From NCBI GenBank assembly GCA_964019135.1, contig CAXHSH010001423.1, positions 88,650-152,649 on the forward strand: a stretch of DNA of 64,000 bases, written 5' to 3'. The stretch comes from Arenicola marina. Its lineage: Eukaryota; Annelida; Polychaeta; Arenicolidae. Of this stretch, positions 23,101 through 38,400 are shown piece by piece; within the stretch, counting starts at the first letter, position 1, and each line of letters starts with the position of its first letter. The translations under genes and the position numbers were made by a program. The notes under the pieces are model-generated. The model saw nothing but the letters and a program-made list of their open reading frames with translations, made no database searches and had not been told where the DNA came from.

Positions 23101-26100
23101 TGGCATCGCCGGTCCCAATGTCAACCGCAGGGCCTGTGACACCACCGGTCCCAATGCCAACCGCAGGGCTTGTGGCATCGCCGGCCCCAAAGCCAACCGC
23201 AGGGCCTGTGGCACCGCCTGTCCCAATGCCAACCGCAGGGCCTGCGGCCCCGCCGGTCCCAATGCAAATCACAGGGCCTGTCGCACCGCCTGTCCGAATG
23301 CCAACCGCAGGGACTGTGGCACCGCCGGTCCCAATGCCAACCCCAGGGCCTGTGGCACCGCTGGTCCCAATGCCAACCGCAGGGTGTGTGGCATCGGCGT
23401 TCCCAATGCCAACCGCAGGGATTGTGGCACCGCCGGTCCCAATGCCAACCGTAGGGGCCTGTGGCACCACCGGTCCCAATGCCAACCGCAGGGCCTGTGG
23501 CACCGCCGGTCCCAATGCCAACCGGAGGGGCTGTGGCACCGCCTGTCCCAATGCCAACCGTAGGGCCTGTGGCACCGCTGGTCCCAATGCCAACCACAGG
23601 GCCTGTGGCATCGTCGGTCCCAATGCCAACCGCAGGGACTGTGCCACCGCCGGTCCGAATGCCAACCGCAGGGTCTGTGGCACCGCCGGTCCCAATGCCA
23701 ACCGGAGGGGCTGTGGCACCGCCTGTCCCAATGCCAACCGCAGGGCCTGTTGCACCGCTGGTCCCAATGCCAACCACAGGGCCTGTGGCATCGGCGGTCC
23801 CAATGCCAGCCGCAGGGACTGTGGCACCGCCGGTCCGAATGCCAACCGCAGGGCCTGTGGCACCGCCGCTCCCAATGCCAACCGCAGGGCCTGTGGCACC
23901 GCCGCTCCCAATGCCAACCGCAGGGCCTGTGGCATCGGCGGTCCCAATGCCAACCACAGGGCCTGTCGCACCGCCTGTCCTAATGCCAACCGCAGGGACT
24001 GTGGTACCGCCGGTCCCAATACCAACCGCCGGGCCTGTGGCATCGCCGGTCCCAACGCCAACCGCAGGGCCTGTGGCACCGCCTGTCCGAATGCCAACCG
24101 CAGGGACTGTGGCACCGCCGGTCCCAATGCCAACCGCAGGGCTTGTGTCACCGCTGGTCCCAATGCCAACCGCAGGGCGTGTGACATCGGCGTTCCCAAT
24201 GCCAACCGCAGGGAATGTGGCACCGCCGGTCCCAGTGCCAACCGTAGGGGCCTATGGCACCACCGGTCCCAATGCCAACCGCAGGGCCTGTGGCACCGCC
24301 GGTCCCAATGCCAACCAGAGGGGCTGTGGCACCGCCTGTCCCAATGCCAACCGTAGGGCCTGTTGCACCGCTGGTCCCAATGCCAACCACAGGGCCTGTG
24401 GCATCGTCGGTCCCAATGCCAGCCGCAGGGACTGTGGCACCGCCGGTCCGAATGCCAACCGCAGGGCCTGTGGCACCGCCGGTAGCAATTCCAACCGCAG
24501 GGCCTGTGACACCTCCGGTCCCAATGCCAACCGCAGGGCCTGTGGCATCGCCGGTCCCAATGCCAACCGCAGGGCCTGTGACACCGCCGGTCCCAATGCC
24601 AACCGCAGGGCCTGTGGCATCGCCGGTCCCAAAGCCAACTGCAGGGACTTTTTCACCGCCGGTCCCAATGCCAACCCCAGGGCCTGTGGCACCGCCTGTC
24701 CCAACGCCAACCGCCGGGTCTGTGGCATCGCCGGTCCCAATGCCAACCGCAGGGCCTGTGGCTGGCCGGTCCCAATGCCAACCGCAGGGCCTGTGGCACC
24801 GCCTGTCCAAATGCCAATCGCAGGGACTGTGGTGCCGTTGGTCCCAATGCCAACCGCAGGGCCTGTGGCACCGCTGGTCCCAATGCCAACCGCAGGGCCT
24901 GTGGCACCGCCGGTCCCAATGCCAACCGGAGGGGCTGTGGCACCGCTGTCCCAATGCCAACCGTAGGGCCTGTGGCACCGCTGGTCCCAATGCCAACCAC
25001 AGGGCCTGTGGCATCGGCGGTCCCAATGCCAACCGCAGGGACTGGGGCACCGCCGGTCCGAATGCCAACCGCAGGGCCTGTAACACCGCCGGTAGCAATT
25101 CCAACCGCAGGGCCTGTGACACCGCCGGTCCCTATGCCAACCGCAGGGCCTGTGGCATCGCCGGTCCCAATGCCAACCGCAGGGCTTGTGGCATCGCCGG
25201 TCCCAATGCCAACCGCTGGGCCTGTGACACCGCCGGGCCGAATGTCAACCGCAGGGACTGTGGTACCGCCGGTCCCAATACCAACCGCAGGGCCTGTGGC
25301 ATCGCCGGTCCCAATACCAACCGGAGGGCCTGTGGCATCGCCGGTCCCAATGCCAACCGCAGTGCCTGTGGCACCACCTGTCCAAATGCCAACCGCAGGG
25401 ACTGTGGCATCGCCGGTCCCAATGCCAACCGCTGGGCCTGTGGCATCGCCGGTCCCAATGCCAACCGCAGTGCCTGTGGCACCGCCTGTCCAAATGCCAA
25501 CCGCAGGGACTGTGGTACCGCCGGTCCCAATGCCAACCGCAGGGCCTGTGGCACCGCCGGTCAGAAGGCCAACCGCAGGGCCTGTGGCACCGCCGGTCCC
25601 AATGCCAACCGCAGGGCCTGTGGCATCGCCGATCCCAATGCCAACCACAGGGCCTGTCGCACCGCCTGTCCCAATGCCAACCGCAGGGACTGTGGTACCG
25701 CCGGTCCCAATACCAACCGCAGGGCCTGTGGCATCGCCGGTCCCAACGCCAACCGCAGGGCCTGTGGCACCGCCTGTCCGAATGCCAACCGCAGGGACTG
25801 TGGCACCGCCGGTCCCAATGCCATCCGCAGGGCCTGTGGCACCGCTGGTCCCAATACCAACCGGAGGGCCTGTGGCATCGCCGGTCCCAATGCCAACCGC
25901 AGTGCCTGTGGCACCACCTGTCCAAATGCCAACCGCAGGGACTGTGGCATCGCCGGTCCCAATGCCAACCGCTGGGCCTGTGGCATCGCCGGTCCCAATG
26001 CCAACCGCAGTGCCTGTGGCACAGCCTGTCCAAATGCCAACCGCAGGGGCTGTGGTACCGCCGGTCCCAATGCCAACCGCAGGGCCTGTGGCACCGCCGG

Positions 26101-27516
26101 TCAGAATGCCAACCACAGGGCCTGTGGCACCGCCGGTCCCAATGCCAACCGCAGGGCCTGTGGCATCGCCGATCCCAATGCCAACCACAGGGCCTGTCGC
26201 ATCGCCTGTCCCAATGCCAACCGCAGGGACTGTGGTACCGCCGGTCCCAATACCAACCGCAGGGCCTGTAACACCGCCGGTAGCAATTCCAACCGCAGGG
26301 CCTGTGGCACCGCCGGTCCCAATGCCAACCGCAGGGCCTGTGGCATCGCCGATCCCAATGCCAACCACAGGGCCTGTCGCATCGCCTGTCCCAATGCCAA
26401 CCGCAGGGACTGTGGTACCGCCGGTCCCAATACCAACCGCAGGGCCTGTAACACCGCCGGTAGCAATTCCAACCGCAGGGCCTGTGACACCGCCGGTCCC
26501 TATGCCAACCGCAGGGCCTGTGGCATCGCCGGTCCCAATGCCAACCGCAGGGCTTGTGGCATCGCCGGTCCCAATGCCAACCCCAGGGCCTGTGGCACCG
26601 CCGGGCCGAATGTCAACCGCAGGGACTGTGGTACCGCCGGTCCCAATACCAACCGCAGGGCCTGTGGCACCGCCTGTCCGAATGCCAACCGCAGGGACTG
26701 TGGCACCGCCGGTCCCAATGCCAACCCCAGGGCCTGTGGCACCGCTGGTCCCAATGCCAACCGCAGGGCGTGTGGCATCGGCGTTCCCAATGCCAACCCC
26801 AGGGACTGTGGCACCGCCGGTCCCAATGCCAACCGTAGGGGCCTGTGGCACCACCGGTCCCAATGCCAACCGCAGGGCCTGTGGCACCGCCGGTCCCAAT
26901 GCCAACCGGAGGGGCTGTGGCACCGCCTGTCCCAATGCCAACCGTAGGGCCTGTGGCACCGCTGGTCCCAATGCCAACCACAGGGCCTGTGGCATCGTCG
27001 GTCCCAATGCCAACCGCAGGGACTGTGGCACCCCCGGTCCGAATGCCAACCGCAGGGCCTGTGGCACCGCCGGTAGCAATTCCAACCGCAGGGCCTGTGA
27101 CACCGCCGGTCCCAATGCCAACCGCAGGGCCTGTGGCATCGTCGGTCCCAATGCCAACCGAAAGGCCTGTGACACCGCCGATCCCAATGCCAACCGCAGG
27201 GCCTGTGGCATCGCCGGTCCCAAAGCCAACTGCAGGGACTTTGGCACCGCCGGTCCCAATGCTAACCGCAGGGCCTGTGGCACCGCCTGTCCCAATGCCA
27301 ACCGTCGGGTCTGTGGCATCTCCGGTCTCAATACCAACCGCTGGGCCTGTGGCATCGCCGGCCCCAATGCCAACCGCAAGGCCTGTGGCATCGCCGATCC
27401 CAATGCCAATCGCATGGCCTGTTGCACCGCCGGTCCCAATGCCAGTCGCAGGGCCTGTGGCACCGTCTGTCCCAATGCCAACTGCAGGGCCTGTGGCAAC
27501 GCCGGTCCCAATGCCA
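17121..27516. repeat. About 4.65-kb block present twice (offset 5,725-5,761)
   Basis: 17121-21755 recurs at 22846-27516. The offset is 5,725 bases at the start and 5,761 after one extra 36-bp unit (carrying CAGGGACTTTTTCACC) in the second copy near 24640. Long stretches are base-identical. Related partial copies of its first part recur near 29795, 33433 and 39409. The offset is not a multiple of 36 (159 x 36 + 1), so the copies sit in different reading frames. Confidence 0.85.
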
Positions 27517-28068
27517 AACGCAGGGCCTGTGGCACCACCGGTCCCATACCAACCGCAGGGTCTGTGGCATCGCCGGTCGCAATGCCAACCGCAGTGCCTG
27601 TGGCACCGCCTGTCCAAATGCCAACCGCAGGGACTGTGGCACCGCCGGTCCAAATGCCAACCGCAGGGCCTGTGGCACCGCCTGTCCCAATGCCAACCGC
27701 AGGGCCTGTGGCACCGCCGCTCCCAATGCCAACCACAGGGCCTGTGGCATCGCCGGTCCCAATGCCAACCACAGGGCCAGTCGCACCGCCCGTCCTAATG
27801 CCAACCGCAGGGACTGTGGTACCGCCGGTCCCAATACCAACCGCAGGGCCTGTGGCATCGCCGGTCCCAACGCCAACCGCAGGGCCTTTGGCACCGCCTG
27901 TCCGAATGCCAACCGCAGGGACTGTGGCACCGCCGGTCCCAATGCCAACCGCAGGGCCTGTGGCACCGCTGGTCCCAATACTAACCAAAGAGCGTGTGGC
28001 ATCGGCGTTCCCAATGCCAACCGCAGGGACTGTGGCACCGCCGGTCCCAATGCCAACGGTAGGGGCCT

Positions 28069-29400
28069 ATGGCACCACCGGTCCCAATGCCAACCGCAGG
28101 GCCTGTGGCACCGCCGGTCCCAATGCCAACCGGAGGGGCTGTGGCACCGCCTGTCCCAATGCCAACCGTAGGGCCTGTGGCACCGCTGGTCCCAATGCCA
28201 ACCACAGGGCCTGTGGCATCGGCGGTCCCAATGCCAACCGCAGGGACTGTGGCACCGCCGGTCCGAATGCCAACCGCAGGGCCTGTGGCACCGCCGGTAG
28301 CAATTCCAACCGCAGGGCCTGTGACACCGCCGGTCCCAATGTCAACCGCAGGGCCTGTGGCATCGCCGGTCCCAATGCCAACCGCAGGGCCTGTGACACC
28401 GCCGGTCCCAATGCCAACCGCAGGGCCTGTGGCATCGCCGGTCCCAAAGCCAACTGCAGGGCCTGTGGCACCGCCTGTCCCAACACCAACCGCCGGGTCT
28501 GTGGCATCGCCGGTCCCAATGCCAAACGCAGGGACTGTGGCACCGCCGATCCCAATGCCAACCGCAGGGCCTGTGGCACCGCCGGTCCCAATGCCAACGT
28601 CAGGGCCTGTGGCACCGCCGGTCCGAATGCCAACCACAAGGCCTGTGGCACCGCCGGTCCCAATTCTAAACACAGGGCCTGTGACACCGCCGGTCCCAAT
28701 GCCAACCGCAGGGCTTGTGGCATCGCCGGTCCCAAAGCCAACCGCAGGGCCTGTGGCACCGCCGGTCCCAATGCCAACCGCAGGGCCTGTGGCACCGCCT
28801 GTCCCAATGCCAACCGCAGGGTCTGTGGCATCGCCGGTCCCAATGCGAACCGCACGGACTGTGGCACCGCCGGTCCCAATGCCAACCGCAGGGCATGTTA
28901 CATCGCCGGTCCCAATGCCAACCGCAGGGCCTGTGGCCCCGCCGGTCCCAATGCCAAACGCAGGGCCTGTGGCACCGCCGGTCCCAATGCCAACCGCAGG
29001 GCATGTGCCATCGCCGGTCCCAATGGCAAATGCAAGGACTGTGGCACCGCCGGTCCCAATACCAACCGCAGGGCGTGTGGCATCGGCGTTCCCAATGCCA
29101 ACCGCAGGGACTGTAGCTCCGCCGGTCCCAATGCCAACCGTAGGGGCCTATGGCACCACCGGTCCCAATGCCAACCGCAGGGCCTGTGGCACCGCCGGTC
29201 CCAATGCCAACCGGAGGGGCTGTGGCACCGCCTGTCCCAATGCCAACCGTAGGGCCTGTGGCACCGCTGGTCCCAATGCCATCCACAGGGCCTGTGGCAT
29301 CGGCGGTCCCAATGCCAACCGCAGGGACTGTGGCACCGCCGGTCCGAATGCCAACCGCAGGGCCTGTGGCCCCGCCGGTAGCAATTCCAACCGCAGGGCC
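28069..29400. repeat. Second copy of the 15142-16475 block
   Basis: 28069-29400 matches 15142-16475 with an offset of 12,927 bases. Shared unusual units include AACGTCAGG, AATTCTAAACAC, the ATGGCAAATGCAAGG unit and GACTGTAGCTCC. This shows block-scale shuffling over 13 kb within the array. Confidence 0.75.
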
Positions 29401-32400
29401 TGTGGCACCGCCTGCCCAATGCCAACCGCAGGGCCTGTGGCACCGCCTGTCCCAATGCCAACCGCCGGGTCTGTGGCAGCGCCGGTCCCAATGCCAACCG
29501 CAGGGACTGTGGCACCGCCGGCCCCAATGCCAACCGCAGGGCCTGTGGCACCGCCGGTCCCAATGCCAACCGCAGGGCCTGTGGCATCGGCGGTCCCAAT
29601 GCCAACCGCAGGGCCTGTCGCAGCGCCGGTCCGAATGCCAACCACAAGGCCTGTGGCACCGCCGGTCCCAATTCCAACCACAGGGCCTGTGACACCGCCG
29701 GTCCCAATGCCAACCGCAGGGCCTGTGGCATCGCCGGTCCCAATGCCAACCGCAGGGCCTGTGACACCACCGGACCCAATGCCAACCGCAGGGCTTGTGG
29801 CATCGCCGGCCCCAAAGCCAACCGCAGGGCCTGTGGCACCGCCTGTCCCAATGCCAACCGCAGGGCCTGCGGCCCCGCCGGTCCCAATGCAAATCACAGG
29901 GCCTGTCGCACCGCCTGTCCGAATGCCAACCGCAGGGACTGTGGCACCGCCGGTCCCAATGCCAACCCCAGGGCCTGTGGCACCGCTGGTCCCAATGCCA
30001 ACCGCAGGGTGTGTGGCATCGGCGTTCCCAATGCCAACCGCAGGGATTGTGGCACCGCCGGTCCCAATGCCAACCGTAGGGGCCTGTGGCACCACCGGTC
30101 CCAATGCCAACCGCAGGGCCTGTGGCACCGCCGGTCCCAATGCCAACCGGAGGGGCTGTGGCACCGCCTGTCCCAATGCCAACCGTAGGGCCTGTGGCAC
30201 CGCTGGTCCCAATGCCAACCACAGGGCCTGTGGCATCGTCGGTCCCAATGCCAACCGCAGGGAGTGTGCCACCGCCGGTCCGAATGCCAACCGCAGGGTC
30301 TGTGGCACCGCCGGTCCCAATGCCAACCGGAGGGGCTGTGGCACCGCCTGTGCCAATGCCAACCGTAGGGCCTGTTGCACCGCTGGTCCCAATGACAACC
30401 ACAGGGCCTGTGGCATCGGCGGTCCCAATGCCAGCCGCAGGGACTGTGGCACCGCCGGTCCGAATGCCAACCGCAGGGCCTGTGGCACCGCCGCTCCCAA
30501 TGCCAACCGCCGGGCCTGTGGTACCGCCGCTCCCAATGCCAACCGCAGGGCCTGTGGCATCGGCGGTCCCAATGCCAACCACAGGGCCTGTCGCACCGCC
30601 TGTCCTAATGCCAACCGCAGGGACTGTGGTACCGCCGGTCCCAATACCAACCGCCGGGCCTGTGGCATCGCCGGTCACAACGCCAACCGCAGGGCCTGTG
30701 GCACCGCCTGTCCGAATGCCAACCGCAGGGACTGTGGCACCGCCGGCCCCAATGCCAACCGCAGAGCTTGTGGCACCGCTGGTCCCAATGCCAACCGCAG
30801 GGCGTGTGACATCGGCGTTCCCAATGCCAACCGCAGGGACTGTGGCACCGCCGGTCCCAGTGCCAACCGTAGGGGCCTATGGCACCACCGGTTCCAATGC
30901 CAACCGCAGGGCCTGTGGCACCGCCGGTCCCAATGCCAACCAGAGGGGCTGTGGCACCGCCTGTCCCAATGCCAACCGTAGGGCCTGTTGCACCGCTGGT
31001 CCCAATGCGAACCACAGGGCCTGTGGCATCGTCGGTCCCAATGCCAGCCGCAGGGACTGTGGCACCGCCGGTCCGAATGCCAATCGCAGGGCCTGTGGCA
31101 CCGCCGGTAGCAATTCCAACCGCAGGGCCTGTGACACCGCCGGTTCCAATGCCAACCGCAGGGCCTGTGGCACCGCTGGTCCCAATGCCAACCGCAGGGC
31201 TTGTGGCATCGGCGTTCCCAATGCCAACCGCAGGGACTGTGGCATCGCCGGTCCCAATGCCAACCGTAGGGGCCTGTGGCACCACCGGTCCCAATGCCAA
31301 CCGCAGGGCCTGTGGCACCGCCTGTCCCAATGCCAACCGCAGGGACTGTGGTACCGCCGGTCCCAATACCAACCGCAGGGCCTGTGGCATCGCCGGTCCC
31401 AACGCCAACCGCAGGGCCTGTGGCACCGCCTGTCCGAATGCCAACCGCAGGGACTGTGACACCACCGGTCCCAATGCCAACCGCAGGGCCTGTGGCACCG
31501 CCGGTCCCAATGCCAACCGGAGGGGCTGTGGCACCGATGTCCCAATGCCAACCGTAGGGCCTGTGGCACCGCTGGTCCCAATGCCAACCACAGGGCCTGT
31601 GGCATCGGCGGTCCGAATGCCAACCGCAGGGCCTGTAACACCGCCGGTAGCAATTCCAAACGCAGGGCCTGTGACACCGCCGGTCCCTATGCCAACCGCA
31701 GGGCCTGTGGCATCGCCGGTCCCAATGCCAACCGCAGGGCCTGTGGCATCGCCGGTCCCAATGCCAACCGCAGGGCCTGTAACACCGCCGGTAGCAATTC
31801 CAACCGCAGGGCCTGTGACACCGCCGGTCCCTATGCCAACCGCAGGGCCTGTGGCATCGCCGGTCCCAATGCCAACCGCAGGGCTTGTGGCATCGCCGGT
31901 CCCAATGCCAACCCCAGGGCCTGTGGCACCGCCGGGCCGAATGTCAACCGCAGGGACTGTGGTACCGCCGGTCCCAATACCAACCGCAGGGCCTGTGGCA
32001 TCGCCGGTCCCAATGCCAAACGCAGGGCCTGTAACACCGCCGGTAGCAATTCCAACCGCAGGGCCTGTGACACCGCCGGTCCCTATGCCAACCGCAGGGC
32101 CTGTGGCATCGCCGGTCCCAATGCCAACGGCAGGGCCTGTGGCATCGCCGGTCCCAATGCCAACGGCAGGGCCTGTGGCACCGCCGGGCCGAATGTCAAC
32201 CGCAGGGACTGCGGTACCGCCGGTCCCAATACCAACCGCAGGGCCTGTGGCATCGCCGGTCCCAATACCAACCGGAGGGCCTGTGGCATCGCCGGTCCCA
32301 ATGCCAACCGCAGTGCCTGTGGCACCACCTGTCCAAATGCCAACCACAGGGACTGTGGCATTGCCGGTCCCAATGCCAACCGCTGGGCCTGTGGCATCGC

Positions 32401-35400
32401 CGGTCCCAATGCCAACCGCAGTGCCTGTGGCACCGCCTGTCCAAATGCCAATCGCAGGGACTGTGGTACCGCCGGTCCCAATGCCAACCGCAGGGCCTGT
32501 GGCACCGCCGGTCCCAATGCCAACCGCAGGGCCTGTGGCACCGCCGGTCCCAATGCCAACCGGAGGGGCTGTGGCACCGCTGTCCCAATGCCAACCGTAG
32601 GGCCTGTGGCACCGCTGGTCCCAATGCCAACCACAGGGCCTGTGGCATCGGCGGTCCCAATGCCAACCGCAGGGACTGGGGCACCGCCGGTCCGAATGCC
32701 AACCGCAGGGCCTGTAACACCGCCGGTAGCAATTCCAACCGCAGGGCCTGTGACACCGCCGGTCCCTATGCCAACCGCAGGGCCTGTGGCATCGCCGGTC
32801 CCAATGCCAACCGCAGGGCTTGTGGAATCGCCGGTCCCAATGCCAACCGCAGGGCCTGTGGCACCGCCGGGCCGAATGTCAACCGCAGGGACTGTGGTAC
32901 CGCCGGTCCCAATACCAACCGCAGGGCCTGTGGCATCGCCGGTCCCAATGCCAAACGCAGGGCCTGTGGCCCCGCCGGTCCCAATGCCAAACGCAGGGCC
33001 TGTGGCACCGCCGGTCCCAATGCCAACCGCAGGGCATGTGCCATCGCCGGTCCCAATGGCAAATGCAAGGACTGTGGCACCGCCGGTCCCAATACCAACC
33101 GCAGGGCGTGTGGCATCGGCGTTCCCAATGCCAACCGCAGGGACTGTAGCTCCGCCGGTCCCAATGCCAACCGTAGGGGCCTATGGCACCACCGGTCCCA
33201 ATGCCAACCGCTGGGCCTGTGGCACCGCCGGTCCCAATGCCAACCGGAGGGGCTGTGGCACCGCCGGTCCCAATGCCAACCGTAGGGCCTGTGGCACCGC
33301 TGGTCCCAATGCCATGCACAGGGCCTGTGGCATCGGCGGTCCCAATGCCAACCGCAGGGACTGTGGCACCGCCGGTCCCAATGCCAACCCCAGGGCCTGT
33401 GGCACCGCTGGTCCCAATGCCAACCGCAGGGCTTGTGGCATCGCCGGCCCCAAAGCCAACCGCAGGGCCTGTGGCACCGCCTGTCCCAATGCCAACCGAA
33501 GGGCCTGCGGCCCCGCCGGTCCCAATGCAAATCACAGGGCCTGTCGCACCGCCTGTCCGAATGCCAACCGCAGGGACTGTGGCACCGCCGGTCCCAATGC
33601 CAACCCCAGGGCCTGTGGCACCGCTGGTCCCAATGCCAACCGCAGGGTGTGTGGCATCGGCGTTCCCAATGCCAACCGCAGGGATTGTGGCACCGCCGGT
33701 CCCAATGCCAACCGTAGGGGCCTGTGGCACCACCGGTCCCAATGCCAACCGTAGGGCCTGTGGCATCGCCGGTCCCAATGCCAACCGGAGGGGCTGTGGC
33801 ACCGCCTGTCCCAATGCCAACCGTAGGGCCTGTGGCACCGCTGGTCCCAATGCCAACCACAGGGCCTGTGGCATCGTCGGTCCCAATGCCAACCGCAGGG
33901 ACTGTGCCACCGCCGGTCCGAATGCCAACCGCAGGGTCTGTGGCACCGCCGGTCCCAATGCCAACCGGAGGGGCTGTGGCACCGCCTGTCCCAATGCCAA
34001 CCGTAGGGCCTGTTGCACCGCTGGTCCCAATGCCAACCACAGGGCCTGTGGCATCGGCGGTCCCAATGCCAGCCGCAGGGACTGTGGCACCGCCGGTCCG
34101 AATGCCAACCGCAGGGCCTGTGGCACCGCCGGTAGCAATTCCAACCGCAGGGCCTGTGACACCTCCGGTCCCAATGCCAACCGCAGGGCCTGTGGCATCG
34201 CCGTTCCCAATGCCAACCGCAGGGCCTGTGACACCGCCGGTCCCAATGCCAACCGCAGGGCCTGTGGCATCGCCGGTCCCAAAGCCAACTGCAGGGACTT
34301 TTTCACCGCCGGTCCCAATGCCAACCCCAGGGCCTGTGGCACCGCCTGTCCCAACGCCAACCGCCGGGTCTGTGGCATCGCCGGTCCCAATGCCAACCGC
34401 AGGGCCTGTGGCTGGCCGGTCCCAATGCCAACCGCAGGGCCTGCGGCACCGCCTGTCCAAATGCCAATCGCAGGGACTGTGGTACCGCCGGTCCCAATGC
34501 CAACCGCAGTGCCTGTGGCACCGCTGGTCCCAATGCCAACCGCAGGGCCTGTGGCACCGCCGGTCCCAATGCCAACCGGAGGGGCTGTGGCACCGCTGTC
34601 CCAATGCCAACCGTAGGGCCTGTGGCACCGCTGGTCCCAATGCCAACCACAGGGCCTGTGGCATCGGCGGTCCCAATGCCAACCGCAGGGACTGGGGCAC
34701 CGCCGGTCCGAATGCCAACCGCAGGGCCTGTAACACCGCCGGTAGCAATTCCAACCGCAGGGCCTGTGACACCGCCGGTCCCTATGCCAACCGCAGGGCC
34801 TGTGGCATCGCCGGTCCCAATGCCAACCGCAGGGCTTGTGGCATCGCCGGTCCCAATGCCAACCGCTGGGCCTATGACACCGCCGGGCCGAATGTCAACC
34901 GCAGGGACTGTGGTACCGCCGGTCCCAATACCAACCGCAGGGCCTGTGGCATCGCCGGTCCCAATACCAACCGGAGGGCCTGTGGCATCGCCGGTCCCAA
35001 TGCCAACCGCAGTGCCTGTGGCACCACCTGTCCAAATGCCAACCGCAGGGACTGTGGCATCGCCGGTCCCAATGCCAACCGCTGGGCCTGTGGCATCGCC
35101 GGTCCCAATGCCAACCGCAGGGACTGTGGTACCGCCGGTCCCAATACCAACCGCAGGGCCTGTGGCATCGCCGGTCCCAACGCCAACCGCAGGGCCTGTG
35201 GCACCGCCTGTCCGAATGCCAACCGCAGGGACTGTGGCACCGCCGGTCCCAATGCCATCCGCAGGGCCTGTGGCACCGCTGGTCCCAATACCAACCGGAG
35301 GGCCTGTGGCATCGCCGGTCCCAATGCCAACCGCAGTGCCTGTGGCACCACCTGTCCAAATGCCAACCGCAGGGACTGTGGCATCGCCGGTCCCAATGCC

Positions 35401-38400
35401 AACCGCTGGGCCTGTGGCATCGCCGGTCCCAATGCCAACCGCAGTGCCTGTGGCACAGCCTGTCCAAATGCCAACCGCAGGGGCTGTGGTACCGCCGGTC
35501 CCAATGCCAACCGCAGGGCCTGTGGCACCGCCGGTCAGAATGCCAACCACAGGGCCTGTGGCACCGCCGGTCCCAATGCCAACCGCAGGGCCTGTGGCAT
35601 CGCCGATCCCAATGCCAACCACAGGGCCTGTCGCATCGCCGGTCCCAACGCCAACCGCAGGGCCTGTGGCACCGCCTGTCCGAATGCCAACCACAGGGAC
35701 TGTGGCACCGCCGGTCCCAATGCCATCCGCAGTGCCTGTCGCACCGCCTGTCCGAATGTCAACCGCAGGGCCTGTGGCACCGCCGGTAGCAATTCCAACC
35801 GCAGGGCCTGTGACACCGCCGGTCCCAATGCCAACCGCAGAGCCTGTGGCATCGCCGGTCCCAATGCCAACCGCAGGGCCTGTGACACAGCCGGTCCCAA
35901 TGCCAACCGCAGGGCCTGCGGCATCGCCGGTCCCAAAGCCAACTGCAGGGACTTTGGCACCGCCGGTCCCAATGCCAACCGCAGGGCCTGTGGCACCGCC
36001 TGTCGAAATACCAACCGCAGGGCCTGTTCCATCGCCGGTCCCAATGCCAACCACAAGGCCTGTCGCACCGCCTGACCCAATGCCAACCGCAGGGACTGTG
36101 GTACCGCCGGTCCCAATACCAACCGCAGGGCCTGTGGCATCGCCGGTCCCAACGCCAACCGCACGGCCTGTGGCACCGCCTGTCCGAATGCCAACCGCAG
36201 GGACTGTGGCACCGCCGGTCCCAATGCCAACCGCAGGGCCTGTGGCACCGCTGGTCCGAATGCCAACCGCAGGGCCTATGGCAGCGGCGTTCCCACTGCC
36301 AACCGCAGGGACTGTGGCACGGCCGGTCCCAATGCGAACCGTAGGGGCCTGTGGTACCGCCGGTCCCAATACCAACCGCAGGGCCTGTGGCATCGCCTGT
36401 CCCAATACCAACCGCAGGGCCTGTGGCATCGCCGGTCCCAATGCCAAACGCAGTACCTGTGGCACCGCCGGTCCAAATGCCAACCGCAGGGACTGTGGCA
36501 TCGCCGGTCCCAATGCCAACCGCTGGGCCTGTGGCATCGCCAGCCCCAATGCAAACCGCAGGGCCTTTGGCATCGCCGATCCCAATGCCAACCACAGGGC
36601 CTGTTGCACCGCCGGTCCCAATGCCAACCGCAGGGCCTGTGGCACCGCCTGTCCCAATGCCAACTGCAGGGCATGTGGCACCGCCGGTCCCAATGCCAAT
36701 CACAGGGCCTGTCGCACCGCCTGTCCCAATCCAAACCGCAGGGACAGTGGTACCGCCGGTCCCAAAACCAACCGCAGGGCCTGTGGCCTCGCCGGTCCCA
36801 ACGCCAACCGCAGGGCCTGTGGCACCGCCTGTCCGAATGCCAACCGCAGGGACTGTGGCACCGCCGGTCCCAATGCCAACCCCAGGGCCTGTGGCACCGC
36901 TGGTCCCAATGCCAACCGCAGGGCCTGTGGCACCGCCGGTCCCAATGTCAACCGGAGGGGCTGTGGCACCGCCTGTCCCAACGCCAACCGTAGGGCCTGT
37001 GGCACCGCTGGTCCCAATGCCATCCACAGGGCCTGTGGCATCGGCGGTCCCAATGCCAACCGCAGGGACTGTGGCACCGCCGATCCGAATGCCAACCGCA
37101 GGGCCTGTGGCCCCGCCGGTAGCAATTCCAACCGCAGGGCCTGTGGCACCGCCTGTCCCAATGCCAACCGCAGGGCCTGTGGCACCGCCTGTCCCAATGC
37201 CAACCGCCGGGTCTGTGGCACCGCCGGTAGCAATTCCAACCGCAGGGCCTGTGACACCGCCGGTCCCAATGCCAACCGCAGGGCCTGTGGCATCGCCGGT
37301 CCCAATGCCAACCGCAAGGCCTGTGACACCGCCGGTCCCAATGCCAACCGCAGGGCCTGTGGCATCGCCGGTCCCAAAGCCAACTGCAGGGACTTTGGCA
37401 CCGCCGGTCCCAATGCTAACCGCAGGGCCTGTGGCACCGCCTGTCCCAATGCCAACCGTCGGGTCTGTGGCATCTCCGGTCTCAATACCAACCGCTGGGC
37501 CTGTGGCATCGCCGGCCCCAATGCCAACCGCAAGGCCTGTGGCATCGCCGATCCCAATGCCAATCGCATGGCCTGTTGCACCGCCGGTCCCAATGCCAGC
37601 CGCAGGGCCTGTGGCACCGCCTGTCCCAATGCCAACCGCAGGGCCTTTGGCATCGCCGATCCCAATGCCAACCACAGGGCCTGTTGCACCGCCGGTCCCA
37701 ATGCCAACCGCAGGGACTTTGGCACCGCCGGTCCCAATGCTAACCGCAGGGCCTGTGGCACCGCCTGTCCCAATGCCAACCGTCGGGTCTTTGGCATCGC
37801 CGGTCTCAATACCAACCGCTGGGCCTGTGGCATCGCCGGCCCCAATGCCAACCGCAAGGCCTGTGGCATCGCCGATCCCAATGCCAATCGCATGGCCTGT
37901 TGCACCGCCGGTCCCAATGCCAGCCGCAGGGCTTGTGGCACCGTCTGTCCCAATGCCAACTGCAGGGCCTGTGGCACCGCCGGTCCCAATGCCAAACGCA
38001 GGGCCTGTGGCACCACCGGTCCCATACCAACCGCAGGGTCTGCGGCATCGGCGGTACCAATGCCAACCGCAGTGCCTGTGGCACCGCCCGTCCAAATGCC
38101 AACCGCAGGGACTGTGGCACCGCCGGTCCAAATGCCAACCGCAGGGCCTTTGGCACAGCCTGTCCCAATGCCAACCGCAGGGCCTGTGGCACCGCCGCTC
38201 CCAATGCCAACCACAGGGCCTGTGGCATCGCCGGTCCCAATGCCAACCACAGGGCCAGTCGCACCGCCCGTCCTAATGCCAACCGCAGGGACTGTGGTAC
38301 CGCCGGTCCCAATACCAACCGCAGGGCCTGCGGCATCGCCGGTCCCAACGCCAACCGCAGGGCCTGTGGCACCGCCTGTCCGAATGCCAACCGCAGGGAC